DNA of 64,000 bases, from the NCBI GenBank assembly GCA_963779225.1, contig CAVZWW010000003.1:620001-684000 (forward strand), given 5' to 3'. The notes under the pieces were generated by a model. It ran no database searches. It had not been told where the DNA came from and saw nothing but the letters and a program-made list of their open reading frames with translations. Each line of letters starts with the position of its first letter. The stretch's first letter is position 1. The stretch comes from CAVPCZ01 sp963779225 (GTDB lineage: Bacteria; Bacteroidota; Ignavibacteria; UBA10030; UBA6906). This document shows, piece after piece, positions 52,304-61,397 of this stretch. The translations under genes and the position numbers were made by a program.

Positions 52304-53025
52304 GCCGGTTTCAGGAGCTGAAGGAGAAGGCCTGGCGCAACAACATGCAGCTGCCGCAACTCGGCCTGGTGTTTCACACGTTCGGGAACGTGAGTGCCAT
52401 CGACCGGAAGCGGGGTGTCGTGGCCATTAAACCCAGCGGCGTGCCGTACGCTGACATGAGTCCCGATGATATCGTTGTGGTGGACCTGTTCAACACCGTC
52501 ATCGAGGGGATACTGCGTCCCTCTTCCGATACACCAACGCACCTGATGTTGTACCGGACGTTTCCCGGGATAGGCGGTGTCGTGCACACGCATTCGACCT
52601 ATGCCACGGTCTGGGCGCAGGCCATGAAGCCCATCCCTGTTCTGGGGACGACCCATGCCGACTTGTGTTCTGACGATATTCCCTGCACCGGCGCGTTGAC
52701 CGATTCCATGATCACCGGGGAATACGAAGAAGAAACCGGAAAACAGATTGTCGAGACATTCGCCTCGCGTTCCTATCAGGAGATGCCGATGGTGATTGTT
52801 GCCAATCATGGCCCGTTTACCTGGGGCGATACACCCGAGGATGCGGTCTATCATGCCGAAATGCTTGAACACCTTGCCAAAACCGCACTCCTGACACTTC
52901 AGGTGAATCCGGCGGTACCGCGTCTGAACCAGAAACTGGTGGACAAGCACTACGAGCGCAAACACGGCCCCGGCGCCTACTACGGCCAGGGAGCCATACG
53001 CAATGAACGGGGAACACGCAGATGA
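52300..53025 (+). CDS. araD: L-ribulose-5-phosphate 4-epimerase
   Basis: The 241-residue class II aldolase/epimerase has zinc-binding histidines in GGVVHTHSTYATVWAQ and the AraD-type LGTTHADLCSDDIPCT and HGPFTWG segments. It converts L-ribulose 5-phosphate to D-xylulose 5-phosphate. Its start overlaps araB and its stop overlaps the next gene, both in ATGA junctions, so these three enzymes are made in fixed ratio. Confidence 0.94.
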   Translation: MSRFQELKEKAWRNNMQLPQLGLVFHTFGNVSAIDRKRGVVAIKPSGVPYADMSPDDIVVVDLFNTVIEGILRPSSDTPTHLMLYRTFPGIGGVVHTHSTYATVWAQAMKPIPVLGTTHADLCSDDIPCTGALTDSMITGEYEEETGKQIVETFASRSYQEMPMVIVANHGPFTWGDTPEDAVYHAEMLEHLAKTALLTLQVNPAVPRLNQKLVDKHYERKHGPGAYYGQGAIRNERGTRR

Positions 53026-54500
53026 AAAACATGCCTGAGGTGGTGATGGGGTTGCTGGCCGTGAGCAGGGATTGTTTTCCCATCGAACTTTCCAGAAAAC
53101 GACGGGCCAGGGTGGCGGAGGAATGCGCCGGACGGAACATCGCCGTGGTGGAGCTGAAGACCATCGTTGAAAATGAGAACGATGTTGTCCGCGCGCTTGA
53201 GGAGATCCGCGCAACAAAGGTCAACGCTCTTGTGCTCTATCTTGGCAACTTCGGTCCCGAAGGGCCGACCACGCTTCTGGCGCAGAAGTTCGGCGGACCG
53301 GTGATGCTTGTCGCCGCTGCCGAAGAGACCGGGAAGGACCTGTTCGGGGGGAGGGGAGATGCGTTTTGCGGCTTGTTGAGTGCCTCCTATAACGTGGGTC
53401 TGCGCGGCATCACCGTGTATATTCCACCGGCGCCGGTTGCCACGCCGTCGGGGGTGGCGGCAATGGTCGGACAGTTTCATGCAATTGCACGCGTTGTTCT
53501 CGGCGTCAAAAGTCTGAAAGTATTCTCGTTCGGACCGAGGCCGTTTGATTTCCTCACCTGCCATGCGCCGATCAAACCGCTTTTTGATCTCGGCATTGAA
53601 ATAATGGAGAACAGCGAACTGGACATGTTCGAACTGTTTCAATCGGCCAAGGGAGATCCCCGCATCCCCGCGCTCGCACGGGACGCGGCCAGAGAGCTTG
53701 GTTCCGGAAACACGTATCCCGATCTTCTGGAGCCCCTGGCGCAGTTTGAGATCTCGTTGCTCGATTTTATGGAAAAACACATCGGGGCATCGGCCTATGC
53801 CGTCTTTGCCAATAAATGCTGGCCCGCGTTCGAAAAACATTTTGGTTTTGTTCCCTGCTTCATCAATTCCCGGATGGCCGGATACGGCATTCCCATTTCC
53901 TGCGAGGCCGACATCTACGGGGCGGTGAGCGAATACCTGGCGACGTGTGCGACGGAGATGCCGGCCGCCATCCTGGATATCAACAACACGGTTCCGGCGG
54001 ATATGTATGCGGAAGCCGGGGCGGCGGTCGGTGCGTACGCAAACGACGATCTGTTCATGGGATTCCATTGCGGCAACACTTCATCCGGATGCATGGTGTC
54101 GACGGTGATGAACTTTCAGGTGATCATGCACCGGCTCATGGAGCCCGGCAAAGAACCGAACATTACACGCGGAACACTCGAAGGCCAGATCCGCTCCGGG
54201 GATATCACCCTCGTCCGACTGCAGTCAACACCGTCTGCAGAACTCCGGGCGTTTGTAGCTCAGGGAGAAGTGCTGAATATTGCCCCGAAGTCCTTCGGCT
54301 CTACCGGTGTGTTCGCCGTGCAGGAGATGACAAGGTTTTACCGGCATGTTCTGCTGGAAAAGCGATTTCCCCACCACACGGCTGTGGCTTTTGCGCATGC
54401 AGGCCGGACACTTGTCGAAGCAATGCGGTTGCTGGGAGTCAGGGACATCAGCTGGAACCGTCCCAGAACTGTGCCGTATCCGGATGAACTTCCGTTCTGA
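53022..54500 (+). CDS. L-fucose-isomerase-family protein, likely the L-arabinose isomerase of this operon
   Basis: The 492-residue protein belongs to the L-fucose isomerase-related group (COG2407 type), not the classical AraA group. Candidate Mn2+ ligands lie in SCEADIYGAV (Glu), AILDINNTVPADMY (Asp) and MGFHCGNTSSGC (His). No other isomerase is present, yet kinase, epimerase, transporter and two arabinofuranosidases are. The likely job is therefore L-arabinose to L-ribulose. Action on another aldose is possible. It overlaps araD by four bases. Confidence 0.78.
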   Translation: MKNMPEVVMGLLAVSRDCFPIELSRKRRARVAEECAGRNIAVVELKTIVENENDVVRALEEIRATKVNALVLYLGNFGPEGPTTLLAQKFGGPVMLVAAAEETGKDLFGGRGDAFCGLLSASYNVGLRGITVYIPPAPVATPSGVAAMVGQFHAIARVVLGVKSLKVFSFGPRPFDFLTCHAPIKPLFDLGIEIMENSELDMFELFQSAKGDPRIPALARDAARELGSGNTYPDLLEPLAQFEISLLDFMEKHIGASAYAVFANKCWPAFEKHFGFVPCFINSRMAGYGIPISCEADIYGAVSEYLATCATEMPAAILDINNTVPADMYAEAGAAVGAYANDDLFMGFHCGNTSSGCMVSTVMNFQVIMHRLMEPGKEPNITRGTLEGQIRSGDITLVRLQSTPSAELRAFVAQGEVLNIAPKSFGSTGVFAVQEMTRFYRHVLLEKRFPHHTAVAFAHAGRTLVEAMRLLGVRDISWNRPRTVPYPDELPF

Positions 54501-54566
54501 CCCACCGGGAAGAAAGAACACTCGGATGAAGTACACAACAGTGTGTTCCGGAAGGCGCGCGCGGCG

Positions 54567-55613
54567 ATGAACGCAATCCGTCTGTACGGGCCGCATGATT
54601 TGCGCCTTGAGACAATTCCTGATCCACCCGACCCCGGTCCCGGGGAGGTTGTCGTGCGGATCACCGCCGCAGGCATATGCGGAAGCGACATTCACACGTA
54701 CCTGGATGGCCGGATCGGTGACACCGTTGTTCAGCACCCGGTGGTGCCCTGTCATGAATGTGCCGGCGTGATCGAACGTGCCGGGCCGGATGCCCGGGGG
54801 GGCGATGGAACGACGCTTTTCCCGGGCGTTCGTGTCGCCGTGGATCCTGCAATCCCCTGCAACAACTGCGAATGGTGCAGGCGGGGCGATCCCAATCTCT
54901 GTGTCGATATCCGCTTCTTCGGTCTCCCTCCTGAAAACGGCTGCCTACAGGAACGTGTGCTGGTGCCGGCCCCTTGCTGTTTTCCGATTCCCGACAGCAT
55001 GGATGAAGCAAGCGGAGCATTGCTCGAACCGCTCGGGGTGGCGCTCCATGCGGCCGATCTTGCGCATCTCCGGGTGGGACATTCCGTCGCCGTACTCGGA
55101 GCGGGGCCCATCGGATTACTGGTGGCCGAGACAGCCCGCATTGCAGGGGGCGGACCGGTATACATGTCCGAGCCCCTCCCATGGAGACGTACTCTCGCGG
55201 AACAGCTGGGGGGCGTGTTGCTGGACGTGGACGACCCTGCCGGTGATCTTCTGCGCCGCACGAACGGCCGGGGCGTTGATGTGGTATTTGAGGCGGCGTG
55301 GGGAGGGATCGCAATTGATCAGGCGGCCGCCATGGCGTGCCCCGGGGGAACTCTGGTGCTTGTAGGGATTCCCGGTGATGACCGGTGTTCACTCCGTCAC
55401 TCCGTTGCACGGCGAAAAGGGTTGACGCTCCGCTTTTGCAGGAGAATGAAATTCACCTATACACGGGCGATCCGGCTTGTACGTGAAGGGCGTATCAAAC
55501 CCGCTTTCCTTGTGTCCCACACATTTCCGCTCGTGCAGGCGGCAGGGGCGTTCACCATGAATGCGGCCTATGCACCGGGAGTGGCGAAGATCATCATCCG
55601 CGTTACGCAGTAA
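54567..55613 (+). CDS. Zinc-dependent medium-chain dehydrogenase (sorbitol/threonine dehydrogenase type)
   Basis: About 348 residues. Catalytic zinc ligands are in GICGSDIHTY (Cys) and PCHECAGVI (His, Glu). Four structural-zinc cysteines lie in CNNCEWCRRGDPNLC. A Rossmann loop VAVLGAGPIGLLVAE binds NAD(P). It oxidises a polyol or sugar; in this operon L-arabitol or an arabinose-derived alcohol is plausible but unproven. ATG 54567 was chosen; a GTG 24 bases upstream in frame is possible. Confidence 0.85.
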   Translation: MNAIRLYGPHDLRLETIPDPPDPGPGEVVVRITAAGICGSDIHTYLDGRIGDTVVQHPVVPCHECAGVIERAGPDARGGDGTTLFPGVRVAVDPAIPCNNCEWCRRGDPNLCVDIRFFGLPPENGCLQERVLVPAPCCFPIPDSMDEASGALLEPLGVALHAADLAHLRVGHSVAVLGAGPIGLLVAETARIAGGGPVYMSEPLPWRRTLAEQLGGVLLDVDDPAGDLLRRTNGRGVDVVFEAAWGGIAIDQAAAMACPGGTLVLVGIPGDDRCSLRHSVARRKGLTLRFCRRMKFTYTRAIRLVREGRIKPAFLVSHTFPLVQAAGAFTMNAAYAPGVAKIIIRVTQ

Positions 55614-55697
55614 GTCGGGCCGGCAGGAACTTCAGCCCGGAGATTCTCCGGCCTGGCAACCATCGTACGCACACATCACCATCAGCGAGGTTCTTGT

Positions 55698-57452
55698 ATG
55701 GCAATCCTTACAAGTATCGACTGGGTTGTTGTTGCCCTGTATTTTGGGATCATCCTCGGTCTTGCGTGGTGGGTAATACGCAAAGGACAGGAAAACACCA
55801 CGGAGTATTTTCTGGCCGGCCGCCATCTCGCATGGTTTATTGTCGGCGCTTCGATCTTTGCGTCGAATATCGGATCCGAGCATCTGGTAGGGCTTGCCGG
55901 TTCCGGCGCAACGGACGGTGTGGCGATGGCGCACTACGAACTTCACGCCTGGTGTCTGCTGGTGCTGGGCTGGGTGATGGTGCCGTTCTACATGCGTTCC
56001 AAAGTGTTTACGATGCCTGAGTTTCTGGAACGACGGTTTTCACCCATGGCGAGGACGGTTCTTTCCGTGATTTCTCTTGTGGCGTACGTGCTCACAAAAA
56101 TCGCGGTCGGTATCTTTGCCGGCGGTGTGGTATTCTCCGTCCTGCTCCCCGAGCTCAATTTCATGGGAATGGACAGCTTCTGGATCGGGTCCATCCTGGT
56201 GATTGTCATTACCGGTTTGTACACAATGCTGGGCGGGATGCGTGTGGTGGCGTACACGGAAGCGTTGCAGACCGTGGTGCTTATTATCGGGTCGGCTCTT
56301 GTGACGTTCTTCGGCCTTCAGGCGCTTGGCGGGTGGTCCGGACTGCGTGCCATAGTGGATCCCGAAATGTTCAACCTCTGGAAGCCGCTGGTGCCTGCAG
56401 GCATGGAGGCGACATGGGCGCCCGTCCGGGAAACGGGGCGGTTGGCCTGGTATTTTAACGACAACTATCCCTGGTTGGGTATGCTTTTCTGCGCACCGAT
56501 CATCGGGCTCTGGTACTGGTGCACCGATCAGTACATCGTCCAGCGTGCGCTGGGTGCGCCGAACGAAACCGAAGCGCGGCGCGGTTCCATCGCGGCGGCC
56601 TTTTTGAAGCTTCTCCCCGTGTTTATCTTCATCATTCCCGGTATCATTTGTATCGCGCTGGCGAAGAGCGGAACTCTTCCCGCCCTGCAGGCGGAACTTA
56701 TCGGGGCTGACGGGCAGGTCCTCCGGGAGAATGCACAGAAGGCGTTTCCGCTGATGGTCGCGCATGTGCTTCCGGTCGGTCTTCGCGGACTGGTGGTCTC
56801 GGGCCTTCTTGCAGCCCTTATGAGCTCGCTGGCCGGGGTCTTCAACGCATCTTCCACGCTCTTTACCATGGATTTCTACTCGCGCCTCCGCCCGAACGTG
56901 AGCCAGCAACGACTCGTGTGGATGGGACGTGTGGCCACAGGCGTGATGGTTCTGATCGGCCTCCTCTGGATCCCGGTGATTCAGGGTGGAAGGGGTCTCT
57001 ACGATTACCTTCAGGGTGTACAGGCGTACCTGGCACCGCCGATTTTCGTGGTGTTCTTCCTGGGCGTATTCTGGAAACGCTTGAACAGCAAGGGATGCCT
57101 TGCAGCATTACTCACCGGATTCGCGCTGGGTCTCTTCCGGCTTGCGGTGGACACTCCCGTTAAACTGATTTCGGGATTCACGTATGTCCGGGGGTCTTTC
57201 TTCTGGGTGGTGAACAACATTTTCTTCCAGTACTACAGCATTATCATTCTCGTTGTCTGTGTCATCGTGATGGTGGGGGTGAGCTACGCGACAGAGACGC
57301 CGGGGTACGCCCGGATCAGCGGATTAACCTATGGCACAATGACCGAAGAGGACAAGAAGACCACACGCGCGAGCTGGACAACAGGCGACATTGCCGCATC
57401 GGTGCTTGTGCTCCTGATGATTCTCGGAGCCTATCTGTACTTCACGGGATAG
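55698..57452 (+). CDS. Sodium/solute symporter (SSS family), probable arabinose transporter
   Basis: The 584-residue protein has about 14 membrane helices and SSS-family motifs: WFIVGASIFASNIGSEHLVG early and GLVVSGLLAALMSSLAGVFN in the eighth helix region, which carries sodium ligands. It resembles the SglT/galactose-type symporters of this phylum. Position at the end of the arabinose genes suggests it imports L-arabinose. GAGG precedes the ATG. Confidence 0.9.
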   Translation: MAILTSIDWVVVALYFGIILGLAWWVIRKGQENTTEYFLAGRHLAWFIVGASIFASNIGSEHLVGLAGSGATDGVAMAHYELHAWCLLVLGWVMVPFYMRSKVFTMPEFLERRFSPMARTVLSVISLVAYVLTKIAVGIFAGGVVFSVLLPELNFMGMDSFWIGSILVIVITGLYTMLGGMRVVAYTEALQTVVLIIGSALVTFFGLQALGGWSGLRAIVDPEMFNLWKPLVPAGMEATWAPVRETGRLAWYFNDNYPWLGMLFCAPIIGLWYWCTDQYIVQRALGAPNETEARRGSIAAAFLKLLPVFIFIIPGIICIALAKSGTLPALQAELIGADGQVLRENAQKAFPLMVAHVLPVGLRGLVVSGLLAALMSSLAGVFNASSTLFTMDFYSRLRPNVSQQRLVWMGRVATGVMVLIGLLWIPVIQGGRGLYDYLQGVQAYLAPPIFVVFFLGVFWKRLNSKGCLAALLTGFALGLFRLAVDTPVKLISGFTYVRGSFFWVVNNIFFQYYSIIILVVCVIVMVGVSYATETPGYARISGLTYGTMTEEDKKTTRASWTTGDIAASVLVLLMILGAYLYFTG

Positions 57453-57514
57453 CGGTGCTTTTCTTGCAGGAGGAAGTTTGAGCAGTATCGTGCTGCTGGA
57501 AAGAGTGTCTCCGG

Positions 57515-58717
57515 TCAGGCCGTCAGTCGGATCCGGAACGTGGTGCCCATCCCCGGTGCACTCTGTTTGACATACAGCCGTCCCCGGTGATACTCTTCGA
57601 TGATGCGTTTCGACAGGGAGAGCCCGAGGCCCCACCCGCGCTTCTTGGTGCTATAGCCCGGGCGGAAGACTTCCTTGTGGAACTTGGGATCGATCCCCTT
57701 GCCCGTATCGGTCACGTCGATCGTGGTGTGATTGCCCGACTGGCTGATGGCAAAGGCGATCTTTCCCGCACTCCCTCCCATTGCATCGAGAGCGTTTTTC
57801 ATCAGGTTCTCGATCACCCACTCAAACAGTTCGCGGTTGATGCGCGCGGTAAACATGCCGGGCGTCTCGATCACGAGGTCGACGGTTTTCCCCGATTTGG
57901 GGATGCGTTTTCCGATATACTGGATGACCCCCCCGATCACCTCTCCGATATTTTCATCGTGGAGATCCGGACGGGAACCGATTTTTGAGAAGCGGGCTGC
58001 AACCTTGTTGAGGCGATTGACATCGTTCTCCATTTCGTCGAGTGTTTCGTTCAACAGTGGGACTGCCGCTGCATCTTCACGGAGACGTTCCAGCCATCCC
58101 ATAATGCTGGAGAGCGGGGTCCCGAGTTGATGGGCCGTCTCTTTTGCCATTCCCACCCAGATGTTGCTCTGTTCGCTCCGTTTGATTGTGCTGAATCCGG
58201 CATACGCGATCAGAATGAAGATTGCGGCGATGGCGAGCTCGCTGACCGGGAGCCATCGCAGCTGGCTGATCAGCACGGATTCCCCGTAGTGCACGTAGTT
58301 AAGCACCAGCGTGTCATTGATGGCGACGCGTATCGGTTTGTTCTGCGCGTCCATTTTAGCCAGCGTGCTCCGGAAAAAGACTTCCTGCTTTGCAGGCGAC
58401 ATGTGTGCGGTGTCGAGTTCGACGTTCTTCCAGTAGAGGGGGGTATGCCTGGCGTCTGTCAGGATGATGGGGAAATCGATGGTGCCGATCACCTCGAAGG
58501 CAAAGCCGATGTCGCCCGCCCCGGGATCGTTCTTTGCGACGTACTCGAGGGAGCGCGCGTACAGCGCGACGATCCGCCGTTCTCTCGCGAGCAATTGATC
58601 CGTCAACTGTTGCGAATAGAGCAAGAGGGCGATGACAAACACGGAGGCAAGGGCGAGCAGGAGAATTTTGAAATTTCCCCTTTTGCCGATGGCAATGTTC
58701 CGGTCGGGCGTGCGCAT
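57515..58717 (-). CDS. Membrane sensor histidine kinase
   Basis: The 400-residue protein has two membrane helices (about 17-35 and 160-178) flanking a periplasmic sensor of about 120 residues. The H-box is KETAHQLGTPLSS (phospho-His). The ATPase domain has an N-box ENLMKNALDAM and G-boxes DTGKGI and GWGLGLSLSKRI. No response regulator gene is adjacent, so the partner is elsewhere. It begins 13 bases after the purA stop and is probably co-transcribed with it. Ligand is unknown. Confidence 0.9.
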   Translation of the reverse strand: MRTPDRNIAIGKRGNFKILLLALASVFVIALLLYSQQLTDQLLARERRIVALYARSLEYVAKNDPGAGDIGFAFEVIGTIDFPIILTDARHTPLYWKNVELDTAHMSPAKQEVFFRSTLAKMDAQNKPIRVAINDTLVLNYVHYGESVLISQLRWLPVSELAIAAIFILIAYAGFSTIKRSEQSNIWVGMAKETAHQLGTPLSSIMGWLERLREDAAAVPLLNETLDEMENDVNRLNKVAARFSKIGSRPDLHDENIGEVIGGVIQYIGKRIPKSGKTVDLVIETPGMFTARINRELFEWVIENLMKNALDAMGGSAGKIAFAISQSGNHTTIDVTDTGKGIDPKFHKEVFRPGYSTKKRGWGLGLSLSKRIIEEYHRGRLYVKQSAPGMGTTFRIRLTA

Positions 58718-58730
58718 GGCAACGCTCCTG

Positions 58731-60005
58731 TCAGGTGCTGAGGAAGACGGTTTGATCGCGGCGCGGACCGACAGAAGCGAACCAGAGCGGGATATCCGTC
58801 AGACGGCTGAGTGCCTTGAGGTATTTTCGCGCTGCAGGTGGCAGGGTCTCTTCCGACGTGATACCGGTGAGGGGGGTCTTCCATCCCTCGAAGAGTTCAT
58901 AGACCGGCGTCACGCGCTCGAGCGTGGTCACGTCTGTGGGGAACGAGCGCAGGCTCTTGCCCTCAAGCTCATACCCGACGCACACCGGTATCTCTTCAAA
59001 GGCATCCAGCACGTCGAGTTTCGTGATGGCCAGCCGTTCGATGCCGTTGATGCGTGCGGAGTGCTGCATGGCGAAGACGTCGAACCAGCCGCAGCGCCGC
59101 GGTCGTCCGGTAGTTGCGCCGAATTCATGGCCCACCGTGCGCAGGGTGTCACCCGTGGCGTTCAGCTGTTCGGTGGGGAAGGGACCGAGCCCGACCCTGG
59201 TGCAGTATGCTTTTGCGATGCCCAGCACACTTTCCACCGCAGTCGGAGGAATCCCCAGTCCCGTGCAGGCGCCCCCGGAGGTCGGGTTGGAGGACGTTAC
59301 GTAGGGATAGGTGCCATGGTCCACGTCCAGCAGTGCACCCTGGGCCCCTTCGGCGATGATCCGTTTGCCCTGCTTGATGGCGGTGTGGAGATAGTATGCG
59401 GTGTCGGTGACATACTCGTCGATGCGCTTGTCAAATTCCTGGTACTCGTTAATGATCTTCTCCACATCGATGCGCGTTTCACCGTAGAGCTTGGTGAGAA
59501 TCTGATTCTTCTCTTCGATATTCTGCGTGATCTTGGCGGCGAGCACGTCGCGGTTCAGCAGGTCGACTATCCGGATGCCAACGCGGAGAAATTTGTCGAT
59601 GTAGGCGGGGCCGATGCCTCTGCCCGTTGTGCCGATCGCCTGCGCGGTCTGCTCGCGGATCGCATCAAGCTGTTTGTGGTACGGCATAATCAGGTGGGCG
59701 TTGTGGCTGATGAGCAATCGTCCCCGGATGTTGATCCCCACCGTCTCGAGCTGGGCGATTTCCCCCAGCAGGGCTGTCGGGTCGATGACGACCCCGTTGC
59801 CGATCACACAGGTGATATGTTCGTGGAAGATGCCGGAGGGGATCAGGTGCAGGACGTACTGTTTGTCGCCGATGCACACGGTATGGCCGGCATTGGCGCC
59901 GCCCTGGTAACGTGCCACGATGTCGGCATGCTCCGAGAGCATGTCCACCATCTTGCCTTTACCTTCGTCGCCCCACTGGGCGCCCACGATGATCTGAACG
60001 GGCAT
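58731..60005 (-). CDS. purA: Adenylosuccinate synthetase
   Basis: The 424-residue enzyme converts IMP, aspartate and GTP to adenylosuccinate. Its N-terminal signature IIVGAQWGDEGKGKMVD holds the catalytic Asp, and GGANAGHT the catalytic His. Further conserved parts are GTTGRGIGPAYIDK, AEGAQGALLDVDHGTYPYVT and the GRPRRCGWFD GTP/aspartate region. Length is standard. It complements purH/purN at the other end of the window. Confidence 0.97.
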   Translation of the reverse strand: MPVQIIVGAQWGDEGKGKMVDMLSEHADIVARYQGGANAGHTVCIGDKQYVLHLIPSGIFHEHITCVIGNGVVIDPTALLGEIAQLETVGINIRGRLLISHNAHLIMPYHKQLDAIREQTAQAIGTTGRGIGPAYIDKFLRVGIRIVDLLNRDVLAAKITQNIEEKNQILTKLYGETRIDVEKIINEYQEFDKRIDEYVTDTAYYLHTAIKQGKRIIAEGAQGALLDVDHGTYPYVTSSNPTSGGACTGLGIPPTAVESVLGIAKAYCTRVGLGPFPTEQLNATGDTLRTVGHEFGATTGRPRRCGWFDVFAMQHSARINGIERLAITKLDVLDAFEEIPVCVGYELEGKSLRSFPTDVTTLERVTPVYELFEGWKTPLTGITSEETLPPAARKYLKALSRLTDIPLWFASVGPRRDQTVFLST

Positions 60006-60030
60006 TGCTTTTCACCCCTTGTGTATGGAC

Positions 60031-60066
60031 AAAAAACTCCGACCCGGTGCAGCCGGAGGGTCGGAG
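60031..60066 (-). terminator. Rho-independent terminator after the STAS gene
   Basis: On the minus strand CTCCGACCC (60066-60058) and GGGTCGGAG (60045-60037) form a nine-base stem with a 12-base loop, followed by TTTTTT (60036-60031). It ends the secD-secF-STAS transcript before purA. Confidence 0.9.
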
Positions 60067-60086
60067 GGAGAGGGAATCCGTTTCAA

Positions 60087-60428
60087 TCACTTCGAAAAGC
60101 TGGCCACCGCCGCGGCGACAGAGGGATAACTTTCGAACACCGGGCTGAGCTTCGTGATCTTCAGGAGGGTGGTGATTTTTGCGGAGGCGTTTGAGAGTTT
60201 CAGCGCCCCGCCGGCGTTTTTCATTTTGCTGGCGCCGGCAATCAGCTGGCTGAGGCCCGAGCTGTTGATAAACTCCACGCCGGCCAGGTTGACCACCACC
60301 TGTTTCTTGCCTGCCTCCACCAGATCGTGCAGTTTTCCGTTCAGCATGGTGGCATCCGGTCCGCCCATCATGTTGCCTTCCAGCGCGATGACCGTGACGG
60401 AACCGTGTACGGATGCTTTATACTTCAT
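60087..60428 (-). CDS. STAS-domain anti-sigma factor antagonist-like protein
   Basis: The 113-residue single-domain protein of the SpoIIAA/RsbV type has the phosphorylatable-Ser motif FINSSGLSQL and VTVIALEGNMMGGPDAT at the start. In partner switching the serine is phosphorylated by an anti-sigma kinase and dephosphorylated by a PP2C phosphatase. No kinase of that class is in the window. A suitable phosphatase is encoded at 7960-9684. It lies 27 bases downstream of secF. Confidence 0.9.
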   Translation of the reverse strand: MKYKASVHGSVTVIALEGNMMGGPDATMLNGKLHDLVEAGKKQVVVNLAGVEFINSSGLSQLIAGASKMKNAGGALKLSNASAKITTLLKITKLSPVFESYPSVAAAVASFSK

Positions 60429-60455
60429 GGCAAACCTCCTCGGCGATGCCGCGGG

Positions 60456-61373
60456 TCAGTCGATGAGCTGGGCCTTCTTCTGCGACCGTTCCGACCATTC
60501 CAGCACGACCGCGCTGGCGATGTAGATGGATGAATACGTTCCGGTAATGATACCGATGGTGAGGGCGAAGGCAAACCCGCGTGTCACCTCGCCGCCGAAG
60601 ATCAGCAACACCAGAAGGACGACAAAGATCGTGCCCGAGGTGATGATAGTACGGCTCAGGGTTTCGTTCAGGCTCTTGTTCATCAATTCCTTCAACGGCA
60701 TGGTCCGGAAGATCTTCTGGTTTTCCCGCATACGGTCAAAGATGACGACGGTGTCATTGACCGAGAGACCGACGAGCGTAAGAAACGCGGCGATCATATT
60801 CTGGGAGATTTCAAGGTTGAACATGCCGTCGAAAATCGAGATCATGCCGAGGGTGACGAGCACGTCATGAAAGAGGGCGCTCACGGCACCCGCGCCGTAG
60901 ATGAACTTGAACCGGAAGGCGACATAGAGCCAGATCGCGGCGAGCGAAGCGATCACGGCATAGAGAGCGTTCTGACGCAGCTCCCGGCCGATCTTCGGGC
61001 CGATCTTGTCTTCCTTCAGAACGGTATAGGGATTGGAGGGGAAGTGCTCTTTGAGCGCCCCGCGGATCTTGTCGGCGATAACCGTCCCTTCACCCTGCTC
61101 GACGGTGCGGACGAGGATGTCGCGGTCGCTGCCGAACGTCTTGATTTCCGCCTTGCCGAAACCGATCTTGTCCATCGCCGTGCGCACGTTGCCGATCTGC
61201 ACGTCCTGCGCAAACTGCACGATCAGTTCCGTGCCGCCCAGAAAGTCGATGCCGTAATCGATGCCCTTCATCATCAGGGACACCATACCAACGAGGATCA
61301 CAGTGGCGGAAACCATATACATCATCCGCCTCTTCCCCATGAAGTCGATAGTTGTTTTGCCGAAAAGCCGCAT
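60456..61373 (-). CDS. secF: Protein translocase accessory subunit SecF
   Basis: The 305-residue protein has six membrane helices and the SecF signatures GIDYGIDFLGGTEL after the first helix and LVGLSVNDTVVIFDRMRE in the membrane domain, plus TLSRTIITSGT. With SecD it pulls preproteins across the inner membrane using proton motive force. It starts 24 bases after the secD stop. Confidence 0.96.
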   Translation of the reverse strand: MRLFGKTTIDFMGKRRMMYMVSATVILVGMVSLMMKGIDYGIDFLGGTELIVQFAQDVQIGNVRTAMDKIGFGKAEIKTFGSDRDILVRTVEQGEGTVIADKIRGALKEHFPSNPYTVLKEDKIGPKIGRELRQNALYAVIASLAAIWLYVAFRFKFIYGAGAVSALFHDVLVTLGMISIFDGMFNLEISQNMIAAFLTLVGLSVNDTVVIFDRMRENQKIFRTMPLKELMNKSLNETLSRTIITSGTIFVVLLVLLIFGGEVTRGFAFALTIGIITGTYSSIYIASAVVLEWSERSQKKAQLID

Positions 61374-61397
61374 GAACGGTATCTCCAGTCTGGTCGA

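Noticed and set aside
58632..60194. 520-residue open frame opposite purA
   Set aside because: It is a shadow of adenylosuccinate synthetase, whose signatures on the minus strand are complete.
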